DNA of 64,000 nucleotides from Haoranjiania flava (GTDB lineage: Bacteria > Bacteroidota > Bacteroidia > Chitinophagales > Chitinophagaceae), in assembly GCF_025631005.1 (NCBI RefSeq), contig NZ_JAOTPL010000017.1:1-64000 (forward strand), written 5' to 3'. Both the position numbers and the translations under genes were made by a program. This document shows positions 17,285 through 26,185 of this stretch, one piece after another (the first letter of the stretch is position 1; each line of letters begins with the position of its first letter). The notes beneath the pieces were generated by a model, which saw only the letters and a list, made by a program, of their open reading frames with translations, ran no database searches and had not been told where the DNA came from.

Positions 17285-19225
17285 TTAACCTGCTTCAAAT
17301 ACCAGGATCTTCTCAAAAAGATTTTCGTATTCCTTGTTGGTTGCTATTATTTTCTGCTGTATGCCTTCGTATTTCTTTTCCAGCTCCTGAAATTTTTTAA
17401 GGTCGGCATAGGTTGCCGGATCAGACATTTGTTTTTCAATAGCAGCTTTATCTGTGTTCAGTGCGTTGAGTTCTTCTTCTTTTTTTTCCAGTTGCCGCTG
17501 GTATCTTTGCTGTTCCTTCTTTTGCTCCCGGCTAAGTTCGCTGTGCTTCGGCTGCTGTTGCTTTACTTCTTCCTGTACAGGAGCAGGTACTGCTTCAGCA
17601 ACGGCTTCCTGCCGGGCTTTCAGCGCCATCCTTTCCTTCCACTCAATAGATTCGGCGTAGCTGCCCTTAAACTCTTTGATCTGTTTTTCTTCATCGATCT
17701 CCCAGATCTTATTGGCCACTTTAGAGATGAAATACCTGTCGTGGCTCACGAATATAATGGTGCCTTCATAACTGTTCAAGGCCTGTGCCAGTAAATCTAC
17801 GCTGAACATGTCCAGGTGGTTGGTAGGCTCATCCAGCAACAGGAAGTTAGACTTGCTTACGATCACTTTTGCCAGTGCAACCCTTGCTTTTTCACCACCG
17901 CTGAGAATTTTTATTTTCTTATCTACATCATCACCGCTGAACATAAAGCCGCCGAGGAGGGAGCGCAATTCCAGCTCGGTTTTGCCGCTGCCGCAGGTCT
18001 GCAATTCTTCAACAATGGTATTTTCCATGTGCAGGCTTTCCAGCTGGTGTTGTGCATAGAAACTTTCTTCCACATTGTGGCCCCAGATTCTTTCGCCTTC
18101 AAACGGTTCGGTGCCTCCTATGATACGCAGCAGGGTAGACTTTCCTTTGCCGTTAGCGCCGATAAAAGCGATCTTATCACCGCGTTCTATTTCAGCAGAC
18201 GCATTCTGAAAGATCACATTCTCGCCGAAACTTTTAGAGAGGTTTTGCAATGCCACAAGTATTTTCCCGGGCTGTTTATCAACCTGGAAGTTTATGCGCA
18301 GGTTGGGTTTTTCCAGCTCCACCTGTTCAATCCTGTCCAGTTTGTCGAGGCGCTTAATGGCGCTCTGCGCTGCTGCGGCTTTGGTAGCCTTGGACCTGAA
18401 GCGTTCTATAAACCTTTCCTGCTGGCGTATGTATTCCTGCTGGTTCTCATAGGCACGTTGCTGTAATTCAATCCTCATCTGCTTTTCAGCTTCGTAGAAT
18501 TCGTAATCACCTGAATAGATATGCAGTTGCTGCTGGTACAGTTCCACAATTTTATTCACCATGCGGTTCAGGAAAAATTTATCGTGCGATACGATCACCA
18601 CGCTGCCCTTGTAGCTTTGCAGGTATTTTTCAAGCCATTCGATGGAAGGGAGGTCGAGGTGGTTGGTAGGTTCATCCAGCAGCAATACATCGGGTTGCTG
18701 CAAAATCATTTTTGCCAGCAGTACACGCATGCGCCAGCCGCCGCTGAAAATCTTGTAAGGGCGTATGAGCTCTTCGTTTGAGAAGCCAAGACCGTGCAAC
18801 ACCTCCTCTGTTTTGTGCTGAATGTTGTAGCCGTCCAGCACATCCATTTCATGGAGGTAATCCGTATAAGTTTGTAATAATTTATCGTCGTGATTGCTTT
18901 CAAGCAGCCTGCCTGTTCTTTCAATTTCTTTTTCCAGGAAGCGAACCCGCTCAAAGGCGCCCATAGCTACTTCAAGAATATTTTCGTTGGTATCAAAGCT
19001 CAGCAGGTCCTGGTGCAGGTAGCCAACAGACACATTCCTTCCGCGCTCAACACTTCCTGATGAAGGCATGTATTGATTTGTAAGGATCCTGAGCAGGGTA
19101 GACTTACCGGTGCCGTTATAACCGATCAGGCCAATACGCTCACCCGGGTGTATATGCCAGGTAGCATCACGTACGATCACCCTGGCGCCAAATTCGAAGG
19201 TAACATTATTCAAACCTATTAACAT
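17285..19225 (-). CDS. ABC-F ATPase, Uup-like
   Basis: 646-aa soluble protein with two ABC domains: Walker A GYNGTGKST (about 34-42) and GANGKGKST in the second half, each with LSGG/FSGG signatures and LLLDEPTNHLD Walker B. The C-terminal 100 residues are a charged coiled coil, as in Uup, which binds DNA or ribosomes. ABC-F proteins act on ribosomes rather than as transporters; members clear stalled peptidyl-transferase states, and some give antibiotic resistance. The linker between ABC domains is of ordinary length, so a housekeeping Uup-type role is favoured. A second ABC-F is at 33751-35376. Confidence 0.93.
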   Translation of the reverse strand: MLIGLNNVTFEFGARVIVRDATWHIHPGERIGLIGYNGTGKSTLLRILTNQYMPSSGSVERGRNVSVGYLHQDLLSFDTNENILEVAMGAFERVRFLEKEIERTGRLLESNHDDKLLQTYTDYLHEMDVLDGYNIQHKTEEVLHGLGFSNEELIRPYKIFSGGWRMRVLLAKMILQQPDVLLLDEPTNHLDLPSIEWLEKYLQSYKGSVVIVSHDKFFLNRMVNKIVELYQQQLHIYSGDYEFYEAEKQMRIELQQRAYENQQEYIRQQERFIERFRSKATKAAAAQSAIKRLDKLDRIEQVELEKPNLRINFQVDKQPGKILVALQNLSKSFGENVIFQNASAEIERGDKIAFIGANGKGKSTLLRIIGGTEPFEGERIWGHNVEESFYAQHQLESLHMENTIVEELQTCGSGKTELELRSLLGGFMFSGDDVDKKIKILSGGEKARVALAKVIVSKSNFLLLDEPTNHLDMFSVDLLAQALNSYEGTIIFVSHDRYFISKVANKIWEIDEEKQIKEFKGSYAESIEWKERMALKARQEAVAEAVPAPVQEEVKQQQPKHSELSREQKKEQQRYQRQLEKKEEELNALNTDKAAIEKQMSDPATYADLKKFQELEKKYEGIQQKIIATNKEYENLFEKILVFEAG

Positions 19226-19728
19226 GGCGCAAAAGTAATGAATATCTGTAATCCGGCGTATCCGAAGTTTATGATACTATCATTACCGGTCTTTTTAAAT
19301 GATACAGGTGCTATTCTTTATTGTATCAATTATGATGAATTATGTAAGGTGAAAACCCGACATGGCGTAAAAAGCTGGTGTACATTTCTGAGTCTTTTGT
19401 ATCTCATCGGAAAGTGGTAGCGGATTAGAAGCAATCGCAAAAATTTACTGTGTTTTTCTTCTTACATTTCTTGATGTTTGCTTAGCGGTTTTTGCGTAAT
19501 AAAATGCTTGCCTCCGGCTCAGGCACAAAGCGGAAGGGATTAATCGCCGGGAGGCGATAGAAAAGAAATTCGTGGCGGCGGCGCCATGAATAACAGGTTC
19601 TGGCAGGGTTTGACGCAACAAATGCAAAGAGGGATGATTTGTGAATCTCATCCCTTCCGTAATTTTAAAAATCGCGGAAAAGATAAAAATAAACAGGTGG
19701 CTATGACGCCAAGAATAACAGGTAAAGT
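19226..19728. other. Intergenic region with hairpins
   Basis: About 500 bp without a convincing gene. It holds perfect hairpins ATCGCC-GGGA-GGCGAT (19543-19558) and GGGATGA / TCATCCC (19631-19637 and 19648-19654), and a GC-rich patch (GGCGGCGGCGCC, about 19573-19584) in AT-rich surroundings. A 68-codon minus-strand frame (19445-19651) lies over these but lacks protein-like character. It may be a decayed repeat element. Confidence 0.5.
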
Positions 19729-20487
19729 TTAATGGCCGTTTGCAGCGTAAGCAATAAAAAAATAATTATACCCTTTTTGAAACTGGCCCCGGAACTCTGC
19801 TCTGTTTAATGCCGGTTTATTTTCTAAAAAATAAGATAAGGTATTTATTTCCATGTTCATCTCGCTCATAAAATCAAACATCATGTCTGGCGTTATATGG
19901 TATAGATCCGCTGCTCCGTATCCGAATTCAAACAGGATAACAGGTTTATACTTTTTGATCAGGTTTCTTGCGCCGTCAAACACAAGATATTCCGCTCCTT
20001 CAACATCTATCTTTATCAGGTCAATTTTCAAATTTGCAGGTATCAGAGTTTCAAGGCAATGGGTGGCGACCTGTATAGTTGTACACCGGTAGTCGATATC
20101 AAAGTGTCTTTTAGCCAAGCCAGACACCGCCGGCCGGTCTATAAAAAAATGAAACTCAGACATGCCGTTTTTATTACTAAGAGCGCAATTCAGGATCTTT
20201 ACTTTTTTGCTGAATTTCCTGTTTAGCTCTGTACAGATGTCTGGGATGGGCTCAAAAGCAAAATGCATACCATGAGGCGACGCCTTCAAAATCTTCTTTA
20301 GTATATCACCTTTATTTGCACCAATGTCAATGCAGTTACTGTCTTTCTTCAATATTTTCTTAAAGACATCAAAGGTTTGATAGTTATATTCATCAAATGG
20401 CGGATTTCTGAATTTCTGATACAGTTTATAAACAATGTATCCAAGTTCCTTAGCAAACTCTTTAACTATTGAAGACCGGCAATACAT
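19729..20487 (-). CDS. FkbM family methyltransferase
   Basis: 252-aa SAM-dependent methyltransferase: SAM motif I CIDIGANKGD (52-61), acidic strand-end FAFEPIPD (77-84), and the FkbM signature IKIDVEGAEYLVFDGA. The family O-methylates sugars or polyketides, frequently in polysaccharide biosynthesis. Acceptor unknown; the only nearby sugar gene is the GT at 14692. It has long non-coding DNA on both sides, which would fit an isolated insertion. Confidence 0.88.
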   Translation of the reverse strand: MYCRSSIVKEFAKELGYIVYKLYQKFRNPPFDEYNYQTFDVFKKILKKDSNCIDIGANKGDILKKILKASPHGMHFAFEPIPDICTELNRKFSKKVKILNCALSNKNGMSEFHFFIDRPAVSGLAKRHFDIDYRCTTIQVATHCLETLIPANLKIDLIKIDVEGAEYLVFDGARNLIKKYKPVILFEFGYGAADLYHITPDMMFDFMSEMNMEINTLSYFLENKPALNRAEFRGQFQKGYNYFFIAYAANGH

Positions 20488-20938
20488 AAGTCTTATTTAA
20501 GGTTAATACTTAAGATTTATACATTAGTGTTATTGCTTTTGAACAACAAAATAAATCAACACAAAATATTTATATAAAAAGTGATGTATATTTGTTTATA
20601 CGCAATTTTTTGCTATAACGCTACAGTAGTACAGCTTTTCCAGCTTTCACTGTTTGACTGAAAAATATTTATAATTCACGCAAAGAGCGCAGAGTTTTTT
20701 CGCAAAAGCGGCTAAGTGTATGAAGATCTCTTTGCGTACGCTGCTTTACTTGGCGCTCTTTGCGTGAAAATAACAAGTTATTGTTCTCGCCAAAATCAAG
20801 GAGGTTTAGACTGCGTTTATTCTTCAAATTATAATGGAGTATGTCATCACATAATATTATCGGGAATAGCAGATCATCAAATTTTTAATCTTCAATTTTC
20901 AATCTGCAATTTGTAATTTTCAATCTGCAATTTCCAAT
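20488..20938. other. Intergenic repeat-bearing region
   Basis: About 450 bp with no convincing gene. It contains a TATATTTG box (20587-20594, plus strand), the 16-bp inverted repeat described separately, and near the 3' end (about 20890-20938) short direct repeats of the type TTTTCAATCTGCAATTT. A 66-codon frame across it looks spurious. Confidence 0.6.
20675..20768. repeat. 16-bp inverted repeat element
   Basis: TTCACGCAAAGAGCGC (20675-20690) and its perfect complement GCGCTCTTTGCGTGAA (20753-20768) enclose 62 bp that carries further partial copies (TCTTTGCGT at 20729-20737, TCGCAAAAGCG at 20700). It resembles a small palindromic intergenic repeat and may fold as a long imperfect hairpin. 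Confidence 0.75.
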
Positions 20939-22102
20939 TCACACCATTTTATACTTATTGTACACACGCCTGGAGATAAACCAGTAACAAATAATGCCAA
21001 GCACACAAAGCGTGGCGCTGACAATGTACAGTTGTGAAAAGCCCAGCAGCCCGGTGATAACACCACCGATGAGCATGCCCAGTGCAAGGCCCAGGTCAAA
21101 ACCCAGCAGGTACGTAGAGTTGGCAGTGCCGCGCTGATCGGGACGAGACATGTTGATATACAGGGTCTGCATAGCAGGGAACATCATGCCGTAACCCACA
21201 CCGATAAACAAGCCAGAAGCACAGAAAGCAATAATATTGTGAAACAGGGCAAACACCAGGAACGAGGCAGCTACCGTGAACATGGCTGCTATATTCACCG
21301 TGTGGATATATCCCCGGTCTACAAATTTACCAGAAAATATCCGCGACATGATAATGCCGCCGGCCCAGAAGATAAAGAAGATGCCTGCATTCGGCACGCT
21401 AAGCTGCTTGCCGTATTGCGCTACAAACGGGCCGATGGTGCCCCACGCAAAGGTTGGAAACAATTGATTTAAAAAAATCGGCCAGCTGTTTAGCAGGAAC
21501 AGATTCTGTAAAGCTATTTTTTTGTGTTCTATCGGCTTGCGCTTACGGGTAGTAATAAACAAGCCTGCAATAGTGCCCAGCGTACCCATGCTGATGGCGC
21601 ACCAGAGCAATACGTGGAAATTGTAAGCCTGGTAAATGTAGATGGCAATGAACGGGCCTACTGCCATAGCCACATTATTAAAAGTGCCGAAGTAGCCTAT
21701 GCCTTCCGCGCGGCGGCTGGCAGGCAACACATCTACCGCAATGGTGCTGGATGCAACCGTGCCGCCGCCCCACCACAGCCCGTGAAAAAAACGTACAATC
21801 ACAAACAATAAAACGGAAGTGGCAAAAAAGTATCCTCCGAACGTAAGCGTGTACAGTGCAAAGCAGATCACCAGGATTTTTTTCTTTGAAAAAACATCTA
21901 CCAGGTAGCCGGAGAACGGCCGTGTAAGCATTAACGCAATGGCGTAGGAGGCAAGCACAATGCCGGTTTTGGTCTGCTCTACGTGCAACTGCTCGGTAAT
22001 GTACAGCGGAATAGTAGGCATGAGCAGGTTAAACGAACATGCCATTAAGAAATTAGCAAGCGATACTTGTATAAAATTTTTATTCCAGAGAGGCGCCTTC
22101 AT
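20939..22102 (-). CDS. MFS transporter
   Basis: Major facilitator permease of 387 aa with about 12 hydrophobic segments and motif A-like GYLVDVFSKKK in the 2-3 loop. Start placed at the ATG giving MKAPLWNKNFIQVSLANF, directly before helix 1; the longer frame adds an unrelated 28 residues. Substrate cannot be read; the drug-efflux/sugar-efflux type (DHA1-like) is most likely. No regulator adjoins it. Confidence 0.9.
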   Translation of the reverse strand: MKAPLWNKNFIQVSLANFLMACSFNLLMPTIPLYITEQLHVEQTKTGIVLASYAIALMLTRPFSGYLVDVFSKKKILVICFALYTLTFGGYFFATSVLLFVIVRFFHGLWWGGGTVASSTIAVDVLPASRRAEGIGYFGTFNNVAMAVGPFIAIYIYQAYNFHVLLWCAISMGTLGTIAGLFITTRKRKPIEHKKIALQNLFLLNSWPIFLNQLFPTFAWGTIGPFVAQYGKQLSVPNAGIFFIFWAGGIIMSRIFSGKFVDRGYIHTVNIAAMFTVAASFLVFALFHNIIAFCASGLFIGVGYGMMFPAMQTLYINMSRPDQRGTANSTYLLGFDLGLALGMLIGGVITGLLGFSQLYIVSATLCVLGIICYWFISRRVYNKYKMV

Positions 22103-22300
22103 GCTGTACAATTGCTGCAAAATTACACTTTTATATGTACAGTTTTTGTTAATCCGGGATTTCACTTCGGCTCGAAAAGCTTTCACGATATGCCATTTCT
22201 CGATGGAAATTATTTGTAGAATTAGTTTAAAAAAGAGGATGTATCAAAAGTAAATAAAAGCGTTGAGAATCGCTTAATGAAGCCTTTCCCATCCTCCAAT

Positions 22301-22332
22301 AAAAAGAGGCTGCCCCGGAATGAGACAGCCTC
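22301..22332 (-). terminator. Terminator after beta-galactosidase
   Basis: Stem GAGGCTG / CAGCCTC (22306-22312 and 22326-22332) around a loop containing CCGGAATGAG, then TTTTT on the minus strand. Similar to the pckA terminator at 3004-3039. Confidence 0.88.
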
Positions 22333-22354
22333 AAAACTTTATAAGACTACTTTA

Positions 22355-25300
22355 TTAAAGCGGTTTTATCCAATAGCTGTATTCGTGGTTCTTGTAAGGA
22401 AGCTGGTATTTTTTGATAGCCGGCGACCCCCAGGAATCAATACCGGCAACACCTGTCTGTAACATATCTATGTGCAGATAGGTCTCATTTCTTTTGTTCA
22501 GTTCACCGGAGTGGTATTGTTTTTTATTGGTTTCCGGGTCAAGGTCATCAAGGCTGTAGGGTAGCGCAGCAAAGCTCAGGAGCGTATCTGCATATTCAAA
22601 CAATATACCTTTGCCCGTATTGTCTGTGAATTTCACCCAGCGCACATCTGTTTTATTGCCACTTTCCTGCGGTCGGGCATAAGGGAAGTATTGATTGTCA
22701 ACAGACTGCTTATAGATGCCTACATTAGAAGCAGTCTTCCTGTCCCAGTAGTTTTCCCAGGGACCTCTGCCGTAGAACTCAATATTGCTGTATGTTTTGT
22801 TCAATTGCATATTGTTGCCGTAGCGCAGCAGCATCTTGTGGTTGCCGGCGTTTGCAGTAAAATTATTCTTTACATTCACCACACCGTCGGGGTAAATGGT
22901 GTAAACAATACGTTGTGTGGCCTGCCCGTCCAGCAGCTCTTTGGTAAAGCTTACCTGGTAATTGTTGCCGGCTTTGGAAATATTGGCCGAAGTAACCTTT
23001 CCTTCTTCGTAAGCATTTCGCCACATCCGCATGCTTTTGTTCAGCCCGGCACCATGGTCATTATCCACCGGTGCGCGCCAGAAGGATGGCAGCGTATTAC
23101 TAAAGATCTCTTGGTTGTTGTAAGTGTAAGACTTCAGTATTCCGTTTTGCTTATCAAAGCTAATGTTGAAATTATTTCCCTGTACATTGAATTGATTTTC
23201 ATCGGCAGTAATGCTACCGGAGGCCGTATGCGTGCCGGCAGGCTTTGCTTCTTTCAGTAAGAACTGTTCCGCTGCTATCTCGTAATCCTTTTCCAGTAAG
23301 GGTTCTGCTGATTTTAAAGTGTAATATACGTTTAGGAAATACTCTTTACCCGGCTTGAAATTGTTGTTGAAAGGAATGGTTGCTGTAGAAGTGCTTCTTG
23401 GTTGTATGGCCAGGTTGGTAAGCTTGCCGTTCTGAACTGGTTTTCCATCTTCCAGCAGTTCCCAGTTTAGCTGGTAGTTGCTGATATCGCGGAAGAAGTA
23501 GCTGTTGTTGATCCTGATCTTATTGTTGCCTTCGTATGTGGTCTTTACAAACTGGTGTACTTTTTTTATTTCCACGGCCATAGGTGTAAGCTCACGATGG
23601 CCGGTAACTACGCCTTTCACGTTAAAGTTGTTATCGCTCATCATCACCGGGTCTACGGGTTTCTCAAAAGGAAAGTCGCCGCCGTAAGCAATAATGCGCC
23701 TGCCGTTTTTCACCGTATCAATTCCCTGGTCTATCCATTCCCAGATGTAGCCGCCCTGCAGCTTGGGGAGCGATTCTATATGGTCCCAGTATTCTTTAAA
23801 ATTGCCCAGGCTGTTGCCCATGATGTGTGCATATTCACTCATGATAAAAGGCCTGTTTTCTTTGGTTTGCTTGCTGTATGCAGGCAGGTAGTCGGGGTGG
23901 GGGTACTGCGGCACGATCATGTCTGTATTAAAATCAGTCTCTGCGCGCTCGTATTGTACGGGGCGGTAATCATTTTCTTTCAGCCAGGTATAAGCATCGT
24001 ACATGTTGATGCCGTTGCCGGCCTCATTGCCCAAAGACCAGATCAGCACAGATGCATGGTTTTTATCGCGCTCATACATTCTCTGGTTGCGGTCCATATG
24101 CGGCACTTTCCATTCAGGGTCGTTGGCAAATGTGTAGCGCAGATCGTAATACCTGCCATGAGATTCTATGTTTGCTTCGTCTATCACATACAGTCCATAG
24201 ATGTCGCAGAGATCCATAAAATAAGGATGCGGCGGGTAGTGCGAATTTCTTACGGCATTTACGTTCAGCTTTTTCATCATTTCCACATCTTTCTGCATAT
24301 CGGCTTTGCTAAGCACGTGGCCATTGTTGGGATGTACTTCATGGCGGTTTACACCTTTAAAGAAAACACGTTTGCCGTTTACCAGCACATCGCTGCCTTT
24401 TATTTCGATGGTGCGGAAGCCCACTCTTTGCGGTACTACCTGCAATATATTGCCGTGCCTGTCTTTCAGCGTCAGCAGCAGCGTGTAGAGGTAAGGTTTT
24501 TCTGCAGACCATTGCTGTACATTGGGTATCTGCTGTGTTTTAAAGGAAAATTTGTTCCTGTACCTTCCCAATACGGTTTTAATGCCCGACTTGTCTTGTG
24601 CTATAATTTTTCCAGTCGCATCCTTTAAAGCCATTTCCACCGTGAAGCTGTCCGGTTTGCTGTGCAATACATAGCGGCCCGTATCCACGCGGTAATTATT
24701 TACCTGGACATGGATGTCCAGCACGCCGTTTTTATAAATTTTATCCAGCAATGCAGTTGTTTTCAGGTCCCTGATATCGAGCAGGGGCGTAGCATACAGG
24801 AAAACTTCCCTTTCAATGCCTGAGAACCTTACCATATCCTGTGCTTCCAGGTAGCTGCCATCGCTCCAGCGGTATACCTGCAGCGCCACCAGGTTTTGGC
24901 CGGGCTTTACATATTTGGTGATGTCAAATTCAGCAGCCAGCTTACTGTCTTCGCTGTAGCCCACTTTTTTACCATTCACCCAAATAAAAAATGCAGACTT
25001 TACAGCGCCAAGATGTATGAATACCTGTTTGTTTTCCCAGTCCTGGGGAAGCGTAAATGTTTTACGGTAAGAGCCGACAGGATTATTATCTTCCGGTATA
25101 TCAAAAGGAGGGTTTAGCGTACCGCCCGATTTTGCCCTGCCCACAAAATCATAATGATGGTTGATGTAAATAGGATATCCGTAGCCGTTCACTTCCCAGT
25201 TTGCAGGCACCATAAAATTGGTCCAGCCTTTCTGGTTATCGTTAAAATCTGTTTTATAGAAATCTGCAGGACGTTTGCGCGGATCCTGCACCCAGTGGAA

Positions 25301-25525
25301 GCGCCAGTTGCCGTTGAGCGGCATGTACCAGTTGGATTTTTCCGGTTGAAAGTTTTCTGCCTTATGCTGGTTTTCATAGCCGAATATATTCGCACGCATA
25401 GGCAGGCGGTTAATTTCTACAATAGATGGCGTAAGGAGTTCTGCAGGCAATGCGGCATCCTGGGCAAAAGCCGGGCACTGTAGTAAAACGATCGCATAGA
25501 GACACAGTGTAAATTTCCTGAACAT
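22355..25525 (-). CDS. Secreted GH2 beta-galactosidase
   Basis: 1056-aa LacZ-type glycoside hydrolase with signal peptide (1-21, ending PAFAQ), thus periplasmic or surface. Domain order: sugar-binding (about 60-245), Ig-like (250-375), TIM barrel (380-665), then the C-terminal beta-galactosidase small-chain domain. Catalytic acid/base E501 is in WSLGNEAGNG and nucleophile E564 in MSEYAHIMGN. Beta-galactosidase is favoured by full-length LacZ architecture, though Bacteroidota GH2 can cleave other beta-galactosides in hemicellulose or glycans. No SusC/SusD genes are nearby, so it is not in an obvious utilisation locus. Confidence 0.95.
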   Translation of the reverse strand: MFRKFTLCLYAIVLLQCPAFAQDAALPAELLTPSIVEINRLPMRANIFGYENQHKAENFQPEKSNWYMPLNGNWRFHWVQDPRKRPADFYKTDFNDNQKGWTNFMVPANWEVNGYGYPIYINHHYDFVGRAKSGGTLNPPFDIPEDNNPVGSYRKTFTLPQDWENKQVFIHLGAVKSAFFIWVNGKKVGYSEDSKLAAEFDITKYVKPGQNLVALQVYRWSDGSYLEAQDMVRFSGIEREVFLYATPLLDIRDLKTTALLDKIYKNGVLDIHVQVNNYRVDTGRYVLHSKPDSFTVEMALKDATGKIIAQDKSGIKTVLGRYRNKFSFKTQQIPNVQQWSAEKPYLYTLLLTLKDRHGNILQVVPQRVGFRTIEIKGSDVLVNGKRVFFKGVNRHEVHPNNGHVLSKADMQKDVEMMKKLNVNAVRNSHYPPHPYFMDLCDIYGLYVIDEANIESHGRYYDLRYTFANDPEWKVPHMDRNQRMYERDKNHASVLIWSLGNEAGNGINMYDAYTWLKENDYRPVQYERAETDFNTDMIVPQYPHPDYLPAYSKQTKENRPFIMSEYAHIMGNSLGNFKEYWDHIESLPKLQGGYIWEWIDQGIDTVKNGRRIIAYGGDFPFEKPVDPVMMSDNNFNVKGVVTGHRELTPMAVEIKKVHQFVKTTYEGNNKIRINNSYFFRDISNYQLNWELLEDGKPVQNGKLTNLAIQPRSTSTATIPFNNNFKPGKEYFLNVYYTLKSAEPLLEKDYEIAAEQFLLKEAKPAGTHTASGSITADENQFNVQGNNFNISFDKQNGILKSYTYNNQEIFSNTLPSFWRAPVDNDHGAGLNKSMRMWRNAYEEGKVTSANISKAGNNYQVSFTKELLDGQATQRIVYTIYPDGVVNVKNNFTANAGNHKMLLRYGNNMQLNKTYSNIEFYGRGPWENYWDRKTASNVGIYKQSVDNQYFPYARPQESGNKTDVRWVKFTDNTGKGILFEYADTLLSFAALPYSLDDLDPETNKKQYHSGELNKRNETYLHIDMLQTGVAGIDSWGSPAIKKYQLPYKNHEYSYWIKPL

Positions 25526-25624
25526 GTTGTGAAAGTTTGAGTAGAGGTGAAGTTACAAAAAAACGGGTTTCCGTCAACAGCGAAAGTGTTGATAAACGTT
25601 TGCGTAAATTGTAAAAGAAAAACT

Positions 25625-26155
25625 TTAATGATGTTTCCGTAGCTTTTTATACACGCTGCAATTCTTATCATGTGCGCCTTCCAGCATACCTATGCTCATG
25701 AGGAACTCATTTACAATTTCACTCCCGGTAAACAGGAAAGTTTCTTTAAATAGTTTGGTCCACGCTTCTCTTGTTTTCGGGTGATGCTGATCCAGCCAGT
25801 TGCGGAATGATCCGTATGCCTGTTGCAGTTGTTGAATGCGCCGGGCGTTTTCTATGGCTGCCCGGATCTTCAGCCGGTTGCGGATAATGCCGGCATCCTG
25901 CATCAATCTTTCAAAATCTTTTTCTGTGAAAGCAGCTACTTTTTCTATGTTGAAGTTGTGGTAAGCCTGCCGGAAGCTGGCCTGCTTGTTTAGGATGGTA
26001 GTCCAGGAAAGGCCGGCCTGGTTTATCTCCAGCACCAGCTTTCCGAACAATTCATTATCATCTTCAATGGGGAAGCCATAATGATTATCATGGTAATCCT
26101 TGTGGACAAGGTCTTTTTCCTTTGTAATGTTTTTTACAAAATCACAGTAAGACAT
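25625..26155 (-). CDS. tag: DNA-3-methyladenine glycosylase I
   Basis: Base-excision enzyme removing 3-methyladenine. 176 aa with the Tag zinc site C4, H18, H162, C166 and helix-hairpin-helix scaffold; ELFGKLVLEINQAGLSWTTIL (starting at about residue 35) is the family's recognition region. It shares strand with the APC permease gene upstream (30 bp), so co-transcription is possible. Confidence 0.96.
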   Translation of the reverse strand: MSYCDFVKNITKEKDLVHKDYHDNHYGFPIEDDNELFGKLVLEINQAGLSWTTILNKQASFRQAYHNFNIEKVAAFTEKDFERLMQDAGIIRNRLKIRAAIENARRIQQLQQAYGSFRNWLDQHHPKTREAWTKLFKETFLFTGSEIVNEFLMSIGMLEGAHDKNCSVYKKLRKHH

Positions 26156-26185
26156 GTATGCACCGTTGTTTTAATTTGCAAAAAG

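Noticed and set aside
17285..19225. Antibiotic-resistance ABC-F
   Set aside because: The inter-domain linker is not extended and the C-terminal coiled coil is Uup-like, so a housekeeping role is more likely.
19445..19651. 68-codon minus-strand frame in the gap before the FkbM gene
   Set aside because: Composition is not protein-like, it runs over hairpins, and it has no initiation signal.
20716..20916. 66-codon plus-strand frame downstream of a TATATTTG box
   Set aside because: It spans the inverted repeat and short direct repeats and has no recognisable features.
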